Shown here: piece after piece, positions 43,871-51,619 of the stretch
How the letters are laid out: each line of letters opens with the position of its first letter
Numbering within the stretch: the first letter of the stretch is position 1
Assembly (NCBI RefSeq): GCF_959029255.1
Contig: NZ_CAUFUE010000021.1
Location: forward strand, 29,884-93,883
Direction of reading: 5' to 3'
DNA from: an uncultured Bacteroides sp.
Lineage (GTDB): Bacteria > Bacteroidota > Bacteroidia > Bacteroidales > Bacteroidaceae
DNA length: 64,000 nucleotides
Notes under the pieces: model-generated
The model's database searches: none
The model's input: the letters and a program-made list of their open reading frames with translations, nothing else
What the model was told of the DNA's origin: nothing
Program-made: the position numbers and the translations under genes

Positions 43871-45120
43871 TTCCCCCTTATCTGTCCATCGCCTTCAATA
43901 ATCCACTTATACGTCGTGATTTCCTCCAACGCCATCGGGCCGCGTGCGTGCAGCTTTTGTGTACTGATACCGATTTCGGCGCCCAAACCGAATTGCGCGC
44001 CGTCTGTGAAGGAAGTCGGAGCATTGACATATACACATGCCGCATCCACTTCCCGGCAGAATAAGGTAGAATGTTCTTTATTCTCGGTCACAATGCATTC
44101 GCTGTGCTTGGAACCGTATCTTTGTATATGCCTTATGGCCTCTTGGATACCACTTACCACTTTCACCGCCATCTTATAGTCCAGAAACTCACGGCCGAAG
44201 TCTTCCTCATCCGCCGGTTTCAGTAAATGTCCGGGATATTTCCCTTCTGCCAGTACCTTGTACGCAGAAGCATCGGCATACAAGGTGACATTGTGGTCAA
44301 CCAGTAACCTGCAAAGCGCCGGAAGTTCCTCAATTCGTTCTGCATCTATCAGCAGGCAGTCCAGTGCATTGCATACACTGACACGGCGTGTCTTGGCGTT
44401 GTTGATGATAGCCGCCCCCTTTTCAGCATCCCCATAACGGTCGAAGTAAGTATGACAAACGCCTGCTCCGGTTTCAATGACGGGAATGGTAGCGTTCTGG
44501 CGTACAAAGTTAATAAGGCTGCTGCTGCCACGCGGAATAAGCAAGTCCACATATCCATTGGCATGTAGCAGTTCGGCAGTCGCTTCACGGTCGGCGGGAA
44601 GCAGCTCAACGATGTGCGGGTCTATATCGAATCTTTCGAGTACTTCATGTATCACACTGACAATGGCGCGATTGGAACAGTCTGCGTCACTTCCACCTTT
44701 CAGGATACAGGCATTACCGCTTTTCAAACAGAGTGAGAATACATCAAAGCTGACGTTGGGACGTGCTTCATAAATGATGCCGATAACACCGAAAGGCACA
44801 CTTATTCTTTTTATCTTCAATCCGTTGGGAAGCTCGTTCTCTTTCAGGATGCGTCCCAGTGGTGAAGGTAGAGTCGCTACATTACGCGTATCGTCTGCAA
44901 TACCTTGCAGACGCGATTCGGTCAACTTCAAACGGTCGTATTTCGGGTTGGACGGGTCCATCCGCTCCAGGTCTTTCCGGTTCTCGGCAAGGATAAAGTC
45001 CGCCTTCTTCTCGGCGGCATCAGCAACAGCCAATAATATCCGGTTGATTTCTTTGTCGCTCAGTGCCAACAGTTTGCGGCTGGCTTCTTGTACGGCGACA
45101 AATGTACTGTTCAAGTCCAT
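43867..45120 (-). CDS. proA: Gamma-glutamyl phosphate reductase (glutamate-5-semialdehyde dehydrogenase)
   Basis: A 417-residue ALDH-fold enzyme that reduces glutamyl-5-phosphate to the semialdehyde in proline synthesis. Landmarks are PFGVIGIIYEARPNVSFDV near residue 107, the catalytic Cys in ETGAGVCHTYFD, and the end VNAPTSFTDGAQFGLGAEIG. The ATG at 45120 (MDLNSTF) is chosen; an in-frame TTG at 45153 adds residues unlike the family. It is downstream of proB on the same strand and upstream of argF'. Confidence 0.95.
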   Translation of the reverse strand: MDLNSTFVAVQEASRKLLALSDKEINRILLAVADAAEKKADFILAENRKDLERMDPSNPKYDRLKLTESRLQGIADDTRNVATLPSPLGRILKENELPNGLKIKRISVPFGVIGIIYEARPNVSFDVFSLCLKSGNACILKGGSDADCSNRAIVSVIHEVLERFDIDPHIVELLPADREATAELLHANGYVDLLIPRGSSSLINFVRQNATIPVIETGAGVCHTYFDRYGDAEKGAAIINNAKTRRVSVCNALDCLLIDAERIEELPALCRLLVDHNVTLYADASAYKVLAEGKYPGHLLKPADEEDFGREFLDYKMAVKVVSGIQEAIRHIQRYGSKHSECIVTENKEHSTLFCREVDAACVYVNAPTSFTDGAQFGLGAEIGISTQKLHARGPMALEEITTYKWIIEGDGQIRGN

Positions 45121-45265
45121 CTCTTTGTGGTTTATAAATAGATTACTTCGCAAATGTAATGATTAAATCGACAATAATCACCTCGTTTCTTTGAAATGTA
45201 TGATGCAGGAGTGGGGGCGTCGGACTTATTCTATATAAACTGAGCTTATTCTGTATAAGTTGAAC

Positions 45266-46366
45266 TTATTCTATATAGAGATAATCGTAGTGAACCACCG
45301 GTTTCTTGCCATGCTTGCCCATGGCTTCACGCGCCTGGATGGAGTCACAGTTGGCTTTTCCCACGCCTATCGGGTTGCCTTCAAAGTCGATGATACGCAC
45401 GATATCGTCCTTTTCAAATTCCCCCTTCACATCAATAATGCCGATAGGAAGAATACTGACCGCCTTGTCCGATACGAGAACTTGTGAAGCGCACTCGTTG
45501 ATGTGCAGTTCGCCCTTGGCAAACCCGCCGCTGTGCGCAATCCACTTTTTCACGCTGGATACCGGTTCGGGGGCAGGGGTGAAGCGAGTGTAATTCAATC
45601 CTTCATTCTTCTTTCTTGATTCTTCATTTCGGAGGACATCTATCAGGATATTATCACGCTTTCCGTTGGCAATGATGACGGTGATACCTTCATCAGCCAC
45701 TTTGCGGGCGATATTCGTTTTTGTCAGCATGCCGCCGCGACCGAAACTTGACTTGCTGGTCTGGATATACGAAGAAAGGTCTTTGCCTTGCCCTATCTCC
45801 CGGATAACCTCTGAACTCGGGTCGGCAGGTGAGCCATTGTATATGCCGTCGATATTGCTGAGGATAATCAGCGCTTGCGCATCCATCATGGAAGCTATCA
45901 AGCCGGAAAGCTCATCATTATCGGTAAACATCAGTTCGCTGACAGAAATAGTATCATTTTCATTCACGATGGGGATAACGCCGTTTTCCAACATCACGGT
46001 CATGCAGTTCTTCTGGTTGAGATAGTGCCTGCGGGTGCCGAAGCTCTCTTTCATGGTGAGCACTTGTCCCACGGCTATGCCATGCTCGCGGAATAGTTCA
46101 TAATAGCGGTTGATAAGTTTGGCCTGTCCCACGGCGGAGAAAAGCTGGCGTTGGTCTACGCTGTCCAGCTTCTTGGCAGGGTGCACCTCACTACGCCCCG
46201 AGGCGACAGCCCCGGAGGATACGAGTATAATCTCCACGCCTGTTTTGTGCAATTCAGCTATTTGGTCTACAAGGGCGGACATACGTGTTACGTCCAGTGT
46301 GCCGTCACGGCGTGTCAATACATTGCTGCCTACTTTGACAGCAATTCTCGTCAGTTGTTGTTCCAT
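45266..46366 (-). CDS. proB: Glutamate 5-kinase
   Basis: A 366-residue enzyme with an N-terminal amino-acid-kinase domain (VKVGSNVLTRRDG at residues 10-22, VSSGAVASG near 50, GRGGMLTKTNIA near 210) and a C-terminal PUA domain (about 275-355). It phosphorylates glutamate as the first and feedback-controlled step of proline synthesis. The proB-proA-argF' order places proline and arginine genes together, both drawing on glutamate. Confidence 0.96.
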   Translation of the reverse strand: MEQQLTRIAVKVGSNVLTRRDGTLDVTRMSALVDQIAELHKTGVEIILVSSGAVASGRSEVHPAKKLDSVDQRQLFSAVGQAKLINRYYELFREHGIAVGQVLTMKESFGTRRHYLNQKNCMTVMLENGVIPIVNENDTISVSELMFTDNDELSGLIASMMDAQALIILSNIDGIYNGSPADPSSEVIREIGQGKDLSSYIQTSKSSFGRGGMLTKTNIARKVADEGITVIIANGKRDNILIDVLRNEESRKKNEGLNYTRFTPAPEPVSSVKKWIAHSGGFAKGELHINECASQVLVSDKAVSILPIGIIDVKGEFEKDDIVRIIDFEGNPIGVGKANCDSIQAREAMGKHGKKPVVHYDYLYIE

Positions 46367-46395
46367 ATTTGTGTAGTGCCCTCATCGGGCGGTTT

Positions 46396-46638
46396 TTAAT
46401 CTCCGTTTTCGTTCTTCTCGTATTCACGAACCACCTCCATGGCAGCTTCGTAGTCTTCCTCCCTGACAAGGACAGCTATGTCGATGGCGGTTTCGGGCAA
46501 TACAATGTTTACTACCATGCTGTCTTTCATCATGGCATCAATGTTGTTACTTCCGAGCATCGTCTTCACGAGTTCGGCTTTCCACGGTGAACCTTTGAAT
46601 ACTTCAACGAGCTTGCTTTTATCTTCTTCTTCTTTCAT
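46396..46638 (-). CDS. DUF2007-family small protein
   Basis: An 80-residue acidic protein with the DUF2007 (putative signal-transducing) pattern: VEVFKGSPWKAELVKTMLGS (residues 11-30) and LVREEDYEAAMEVVREYE at the end, an ACT-like fold. The family has no firm function. It lies 29 bases upstream of proB and is probably the first gene of the proB-proA-argF' run. Confidence 0.85.
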   Translation of the reverse strand: MKEEEDKSKLVEVFKGSPWKAELVKTMLGSNNIDAMMKDSMVVNIVLPETAIDIAVLVREEDYEAAMEVVREYEKNENGD

Positions 46639-46714
46639 GATAGTATGAATTTAGAGGTTTTTGTATCACAAATATAACACTTTGTTTTGGATTCGCTATT
46701 TTATTCTTACAGAA

Positions 46715-46747
46715 TTTGGATAGTTTACTGACTAATCCTTATCTTTG
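46715..46747 (+). promoter_or_regulatory. Consensus promoter of a structured RNA / HTH leader
   Basis: TTTG (46715-46718), 21-base spacer, TATCTTTG (46740-46747). Both boxes are perfect. No protein start follows for about 290 bases, which suggests a long leader or a non-coding RNA. Confidence 0.75.
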
Positions 46748-46753
46748 CGACGC

Positions 46754-47025
46754 TTCAGCATCTAAGAAAGAGTGCTGAAGTGACATAATTGAAAACGTTT
46801 TGAACGTATTCTTCTACAAGTAAATTCTCGCAAAATTTATTCGGAAAGAAGATAGCGCAACGAAACGTCCACATCTTTTATATGTCTATACAGAACATAT
46901 CAGCCATTGATATGTTCACGTGATAGTACAATGACGTGGGCTGTTTGCTGTTGCTTATCCTTTCCGAAAGGCAATGCGAGAAGCCTACTTGTGGGATAAG
47001 TGTGAAGCGAACTCCCACGTTTTTC
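46754..47025 (+). ncRNA. Candidate structured RNA (small RNA or attenuator leader)
   Basis: The predicted transcript starts with a perfect hairpin, CTTCAGCA (46753-46760)/TGCTGAAG (46773-46780). A second perfect stem, GAACATATCA/TGATATGTTC, follows near 46888-46912. A long rod then closes the element: ACGTGGG (46934-46940) with CCCACGT (47014-47020), GTTTGCT (46943-46949) with AGCGAAC (47006-47012, one G-U), CTTATCC (46954-46960) with GGATAAG (46994-47000) and AGGC/GCCT at the tip. A T-run ends it. It may be a stand-alone RNA (for example of 6S or another Bacteroidales type; not verified) or an attenuator of the HTH gene. Confidence 0.55.
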
Positions 47026-47097
47026 TATTGTGCCGATACTATGATTAATCAATTAACCGCCGGATTTGGGGAGTATGTACGGCTTGTTCCTTGCGCA

Positions 47098-47310
47098 ATG
47101 AAACCTATTGGTATTCTCATCAAAGAAGAGTTGGAAAAGCAGGAGCGCAGCATCAGCTGGTTTGCCCGTAAATTGTCGTGCGACCGTTCCAACGTCTATC
47201 GTCTATTCCAGAAAGAGAGCATCGACACCAATCTGCTTGCCCGTATCTCAGTCCTTTTAGGCAGGGATTTCTTCGCCGAGTTATCGGATAATGTCAAGGA
47301 TAAGTTATGA
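47098..47310 (+). CDS. Small helix-turn-helix DNA-binding protein
   Basis: A 70-residue protein starting MKPIGILIKEELEKQERSIS. The HTH lies in ISWFARKLSCDRSNVYRLFQKES, followed by IDTNLLARISVLLGRDFF. Very similar small regulators are common in Bacteroides, usually as single genes. An upstream in-frame ATG at 47041 would add 19 residues that do not look conserved. Still longer starts overlap the structured RNA and are rejected. DNA targets are unknown. The dyad arrays immediately downstream make an autoregulatory or array-binding role thinkable, without direct evidence. Confidence 0.75.
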   Translation: MKPIGILIKEELEKQERSISWFARKLSCDRSNVYRLFQKESIDTNLLARISVLLGRDFFAELSDNVKDKL

Positions 47311-47622
47311 AAATCTGTTTATAACCTTGGATTTAATGCAAATAGTCGCTATTGCCGAACAATTTGCCGCATTGGAACTTCTGAAGTGTGGAAGTCCTTA
47401 TCTTCAGACTGCTGTCCGCTTTATGCATTAGGAGATTACATACATAGAGTTTAAAAATGAAAAACATCTGTCATGCTGTCACGGATGGTGCTCTATGTCC
47501 TTGTAATAAAGCACGATAGCCCGTGATGGATACGTGTGATAGATGCTTTCATCATACATCCTACTGTCACACACGCATATCATCCTTCATAAGTATCCCT
47601 GTACTTACGTGCATGTAAATAA

Positions 47623-47842
47623 GCTATCTGTTTAGTTCTCAATGCTGAACACTTTGTTTCATACGGTAAAAACATTTTGTTTCAATAGGAAAAAACTATC
47701 TGTTCTCTTTATTGAAACAAAGTGTTTCCCTTATTGAAACAAAGTGTTTCCCTTATTGAAACAACTTGTTTTACTTAACAAAACACTCTGTTCCAATGAA
47801 GGAAACACATTGTTTCATGCAAGAAAACAGATAGTAAGAAGG
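47623..47842. repeat. 22-bp-period dyad array C (GAAACA-N3-TGTTTC units)
   Basis: TGTTTC-type half-sites recur at 47655, 47678, 47701, 47723, 47745, 47767, 47789 and 47811: two 23-base steps, then five exact 22-base steps. GAAACA half-sites recur in phase at 47714, 47736, 47758, 47780 and 47802. Each unit is therefore a small palindrome like an operator. CTATCTGTTT on the left (about 47625) is mirrored by AAACAGATAG on the right (about 47825). The preceding part of the gap (47311-47620) shows smaller dyads but nothing I can name. Confidence 0.85.
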
Positions 47843-47904
47843 CATTTCGTGCCTATAAATAAGCGGTATTTGTCGCATCAAGGACATGAAAATCGTGTCT
47901 AAAC

Positions 47905-48018
47905 AGTCCGAAAGCAAGCGATTTTGCTAAGTTTTCCTCCAAAAATCGCTAAGTTTCCCTCAAAAAGACGCCAAGTTTCTCCTGAAAACGCTAAGTTCTC
48001 CCTAAAAAACACTCAATA
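47905..48018. repeat. 22-bp-period array D (CTAAGTTTTCC units)
   Basis: CTAAG/CCAAG starts recur at 47927, 47949, 47971 and 47991 (steps 22, 22, 20). Each unit reads CTAAGTTT-CCT-CAAAAA. GCGATTTT (47918-47925) and AAAATCGC (47942-47949) form an inverted pair across the first unit. It lies about 85 bases after array C but uses a different word. Confidence 0.75.
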
Positions 48019-48028
48019 ACCGTCCCGA

Positions 48029-48123
48029 AAAGATAAAAACCTCTGTGACCTCCGTGTCCTCCGTGGTGAAATATTAAAAACTCTGTGCCCGCTGTGGTGA
48101 AAAACCAAATTCCCATTTATACA
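48029..48123. repeat. 9-bp-period module shared with the 42.7-kb element
   Basis: CCTCTGTGA / CCTCCGTGT / CCTCCGTGG words step by 9 bases. They are followed about 50 bases later by AAATTCCCATTTATA, which also appears at 42819-42833 at the right end of the 42.5-kb element. The two copies therefore share more than the simple repeat. Confidence 0.7.
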
Positions 48124-48237
48124 TCTTATACAGAACATACGAAACTTCAGTAAGTAAAAAGATGCAGTCGCAAATGTCGCAATAAAACTGTGTCATTTCC
48201 GCAATATACCTTTTAGGCTTCTTTACTGTATTTAGCA

Positions 48238-48245
48238 TACTTTTG
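48238..48245 (+). promoter_or_regulatory. Candidate -7 element of the coiled-coil lipoprotein operon
   Basis: TACTTTTG fits TAnnTTTG, 115 bases before the ATG. TTTA at 48211-48214 is a weak -33 at suitable spacing. The leader of about 110 bases is long. Confidence 0.5.
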
Positions 48246-48360
48246 TGAAAAGAGTTTTACGAACATAGATAAGAATGTTGAGAATATTTAGCTGGTTAGG
48301 GAGCATATATTCGTCTGCATGATAATTAAATAAACACTATTAACTTTAAAATTTACGGTT

Positions 48361-50733
48361 ATGAAAAAGAAACTCATGATGGTTGCAGTGCTTCTGGGCG
48401 CATTAACGTTGGGAGCTTGCGTGGACGACAATGAATCGGCATCAGTTACTGCTGTGCGTGAAGCGAAAGCAAAGCAACTGACTGCCTTGGCAACCAAGGC
48501 AGAGGCTGAAGCAGAGGCTGCATTGATTTCCGCTAATGCGGAGAAGGCTTATAAAGAAGCCCTTGTGAAATATCAGGAAGCATTAGTTAGAAACGAGGAT
48601 GCAAGTACGGAACAAATTCAAGAAGCAATCCGCCAGTCCAAGGAGAAGTTTGATGCCGAGATTGAAGCAATTAAAGCGGAATATGATAAAAGGATGTGGG
48701 AAGCCAAGGAGAAGGCAATCATCGCCGAACAATCATTTTTGGATAAGGCAGAAACCCGGTTGCAGGCTTTGTACCTGGCTTATTCTTCGGCAGCAGAGAG
48801 TTTGTCGGATTTGAAACAGTTAAAGGCGGATGAAGAATTGAGCTTGGTACGCATGCAGGCTTATGCATTACAAATTGATGAGTATATCAGCCAAAAAACG
48901 GCAGAATATGAAGCCCAGATTAAAGTTAAAGAGGCTTCGATAGCTGCTTGGCAAGAATACGGCGGGTTGAATAAGAGTGAACTTAGTGCCCAACTGGAAA
49001 ATCTGAAGCAGGAAAAATATACTGCATTTTCTGCCTGGGAAGCTGCTAAAACAGAGGCGACAACTGCTCAGGATGCATCAGATAAGTTGCTGGCACTGTA
49101 TAATCACACCTCTACCGAGGCATCTACGGTGAAGGCTGTGGCTGCTATACAAAAATATTATGCAGAGAACGATCTGTATACTAATTATCCAATGGGAAGT
49201 GATTGGGATGCTGCATGGCAAAAATTAGAAAAAGCAAGGTCTTTGGGACTGATACCGAATAATGTTTGGCCTAGTAGTGATGGTACAAATATTTATCTGT
49301 CTGAACCATGTATGGAAATCTATGTGGCGAGTGAAGGTCAGTGGTTACCTTGCATTCCTATTGCTGCCAATAATATAATACTTTCCGAATCCGACCCTTA
49401 TTTGAGTGTTCCGTCTTATTCGGTTTCCAATTTAGCGGTAGATTTTATGACTAAATATTATGCCGAGAACGTGGAAAATACTAAAAACTATTTAGGTGTT
49501 GAAGCTACGGCTACTACAGAAGCTACCGGGCTTTATAAAACATTGGCAGATGCTCAAAATAATTTAACTGAGTTGCAAGAAGCATTACCGGCTAAGGAGG
49601 CTGAGGTAGTTGCTGCCGAAACGAAAGTGGAGGATGCTAAAGCGCTTGTGGATGCTGCTCAGCTTGATAGAGACAAAGCGCAGGCTGCAATTGATGTCAT
49701 TAATGCAGAAATTGCAGGATACAATAAGGAATACTCTGCTGCCCAACGGGAAATAGATGCTGCCAATGAGGAGAAGTATGTGGCAAATAATAAGAAGGCA
49801 AATGCTACTTCTACCAAGACTATAGCCCAAAATGACAAGACAAATGCCGAAACAGCCAAAGCCGCTGCCGAAGCAGCTTTAGAAAATGCTACTACAGATG
49901 CGGAGAAGGAGGCTATTCAAGCACAGATTGATGCTTCGGCTGCTGCCATTGCCACTGCTACAGCTACCATTGAAAGAGCGGATAAACAAATTAAGGAAGC
50001 CGAAGCTGTTATCAAGACGGCAGATGCTACCATTAAGGCAGAAACAGACAAACAAATGGTTGCTAACGATAAGATTGCTGCTGCCAATTTAAAACTTGCA
50101 GATGCCAATGAGGTGCTTCAGACTGCTATCAGAGCATATCGTAAAGTAGAAACGGAATGGAATCTGCTCAATTCAGAACTTACAAGCCTGAATAATGAGG
50201 TTACAACTTTGAAGTCCAATATCGATATAACGGAAAAATCTGTTGCCGCTGCGAAGGATGATATTGAGGATGCAAAGAAGTCAATGGAAAATAATGATAT
50301 GTATCAGGCATTATGGAATGAGGTAGTTGCTGCTTTGACAGCCGATTATCAAGCTGAAGTGAAAGCATTAGCTACTAACGAGGCTGTTAAGACCTATATC
50401 ACGGCTTATCAGGCTTCTTCAGACGCCAATGCGGCTTATACTGAAATTAACGCGAAGATTGGTACGCTTTCTACTTTGATTGCTCAATCGGATGTGTATG
50501 ACCCTGCTTCCGAAATTTCTACATTGGAACTTGCTATTGCGGGCTTAAAGAAGGATATTGAAGAACTCAAGCAAAATTATTTTGTAGGAGGTGAGAATGC
50601 TGATAAATATGCGAACTTGATAGCTTGGTCTAAAGCAGAAATAGAAGAACTGGAAGGTAAAATTGAGGTACAGACCGAGGTGGTGTCTTTGGCTAAGAAG
50701 CGTGTGGACGACTATATCTCTTCTCAAAAATGA
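48361..50733 (+). CDS. Large alanine-rich coiled-coil lipoprotein of unknown function
   Basis: A 790-residue protein with lipobox LGAC (Cys20). After the acidic tail VDDNES, residues about 30-260 and 390-785 are nearly pure charged, Ala-rich heptad-type helix. A compact non-helical region with aromatic residues and two Cys (about 270-360) lies between them. KYYAEN occurs twice, at 265-270 and 365-370, exactly 100 residues apart and framing that globular part. The layout suggests two long helices folding back as a hairpin with a small head, anchored in the outer membrane. I do not recognise a family. The outer-membrane barrel gene follows after 38 bases, so the two may form one structure. Confidence 0.85.
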   Translation: MKKKLMMVAVLLGALTLGACVDDNESASVTAVREAKAKQLTALATKAEAEAEAALISANAEKAYKEALVKYQEALVRNEDASTEQIQEAIRQSKEKFDAEIEAIKAEYDKRMWEAKEKAIIAEQSFLDKAETRLQALYLAYSSAAESLSDLKQLKADEELSLVRMQAYALQIDEYISQKTAEYEAQIKVKEASIAAWQEYGGLNKSELSAQLENLKQEKYTAFSAWEAAKTEATTAQDASDKLLALYNHTSTEASTVKAVAAIQKYYAENDLYTNYPMGSDWDAAWQKLEKARSLGLIPNNVWPSSDGTNIYLSEPCMEIYVASEGQWLPCIPIAANNIILSESDPYLSVPSYSVSNLAVDFMTKYYAENVENTKNYLGVEATATTEATGLYKTLADAQNNLTELQEALPAKEAEVVAAETKVEDAKALVDAAQLDRDKAQAAIDVINAEIAGYNKEYSAAQREIDAANEEKYVANNKKANATSTKTIAQNDKTNAETAKAAAEAALENATTDAEKEAIQAQIDASAAAIATATATIERADKQIKEAEAVIKTADATIKAETDKQMVANDKIAAANLKLADANEVLQTAIRAYRKVETEWNLLNSELTSLNNEVTTLKSNIDITEKSVAAAKDDIEDAKKSMENNDMYQALWNEVVAALTADYQAEVKALATNEAVKTYITAYQASSDANAAYTEINAKIGTLSTLIAQSDVYDPASEISTLELAIAGLKKDIEELKQNYFVGGENADKYANLIAWSKAEIEELEGKIEVQTEVVSLAKKRVDDYISSQK

Positions 50734-50771
50734 CTTTGATTTATTAACGGCACTAAAAAACTAAAAGTAAC

Positions 50772-51530
50772 ATGAGAATAAGAAAGCTTTTACTGTTGGC
50801 CGTTATGCCCATGATGTGTCTTGCAGTCCATGCGCAGAAAAAGGATTATACTCCGAAACAAGGTGATATCACCTTGGCGGCAACTGTGGGATACAATAGC
50901 TACGCAAGTGTCACTGCCCAGTCGGGATTGTTGACGAGCTATGAGGCGGCAGCGCTCTCTACCAATTGGTCGGATAAGAAGCTGATGGTTGGTTTTGAAG
51001 CTGGTTGGTTCTTCAAGGACTTGTGGAAGCTGAATTTGGGTGGCGGTGTGAATTTTACGAATAACCCCGGTTATTCGGCTGTTCCCGGCACGATGGATGA
51101 AACCGGTTCGGCAGAAGATAATATGGGGGAAATCCCCGGTTATCGGGCGGTGGCGGATGCTTCTTCGCTCTCCTGCAATGTGTTTGCAGGGGTAGACCGG
51201 TATTTCAAGATAAAGAAAGTTCCTTACTTGATGTGGTACACCGGTATCCGTGCCGGTTTGGCTTACGCTCAAAACCAGATGAAGTATGACGAGTATGAAA
51301 CTATGGGCAAGTCGGTTGCCGAGACGTGGAACATTCGCGGTTCCATCACCTTCGGCGTAGACTACTTTGTGTTGCCTGCCATGTACATCGGTGCGCAAAT
51401 CGATCCTTTCACCTATACGTACAACATGACTACATATAAGCCGCAGGAAGGTTTAAGCAACTTGGATGCAGATAGCCATAACTTCAGTTTGCTGGCTGCT
51501 CCAACTATCAAGGTAGGGTTTAAGTTCTGA
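50772..51530 (+). CDS. Outer-membrane beta-barrel protein partnered with the coiled-coil lipoprotein
   Basis: A 252-residue protein with a signal peptide (residues 1-21, ending AVHAQ). About eight to ten amphipathic beta-strands follow (for example ITLAATVGYNSYASV, KLMVGFEAGWFF, SITFGVDYFVLPAMYIGAQI), and it ends in a strand with terminal Phe (TIKVGFKF), the usual BAM recognition end. It resembles the OmpA/porin-type small barrels of Bacteroidetes, with no specific family recognised. It is the second gene of the lipoprotein operon and ends at a strong hairpin terminator. Pore, anchor or assembly roles are all possible. Confidence 0.82.
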   Translation: MRIRKLLLLAVMPMMCLAVHAQKKDYTPKQGDITLAATVGYNSYASVTAQSGLLTSYEAAALSTNWSDKKLMVGFEAGWFFKDLWKLNLGGGVNFTNNPGYSAVPGTMDETGSAEDNMGEIPGYRAVADASSLSCNVFAGVDRYFKIKKVPYLMWYTGIRAGLAYAQNQMKYDEYETMGKSVAETWNIRGSITFGVDYFVLPAMYIGAQIDPFTYTYNMTTYKPQEGLSNLDADSHNFSLLAAPTIKVGFKF

Positions 51531-51579
51531 TAACATCCCTTTTCTCTAACAATAATAGGGGTTGTTATATAAGCGTGAG

Positions 51580-51619
51580 GCGGTGGTTCCTTGGGAAAGG
51601 AGCCACCGCTATTGTTTTT
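51580..51619. terminator. Terminator between the OM barrel gene and murI
   Basis: A 13-bp stem with one G-U (51580-51592 with 51597-51609) and loop GGGA, followed by TATTGTTTTT. Its right edge touches the murI stop codon (51609-51611), so it can serve both convergent genes. Confidence 0.85.

Noticed and set aside
46934..47020. The rod-like RNA as 4.5S/SRP RNA
   Set aside because: The conserved GGAAG/AGCAGCC signature of SRP domain IV is absent at the tip.
46754..47025. The structured RNA as RNase P RNA or tmRNA
   Set aside because: The conserved RNase P core GAGGAAAGTCC-type sequence and tmRNA ends (GGGG...CCA) are not present.
46936..47097. N-terminal extension of the HTH gene back to 46936
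   Set aside because: It runs through the helices of the structured RNA element and has composition unlike the HTH protein; the family starts at MKPIG.
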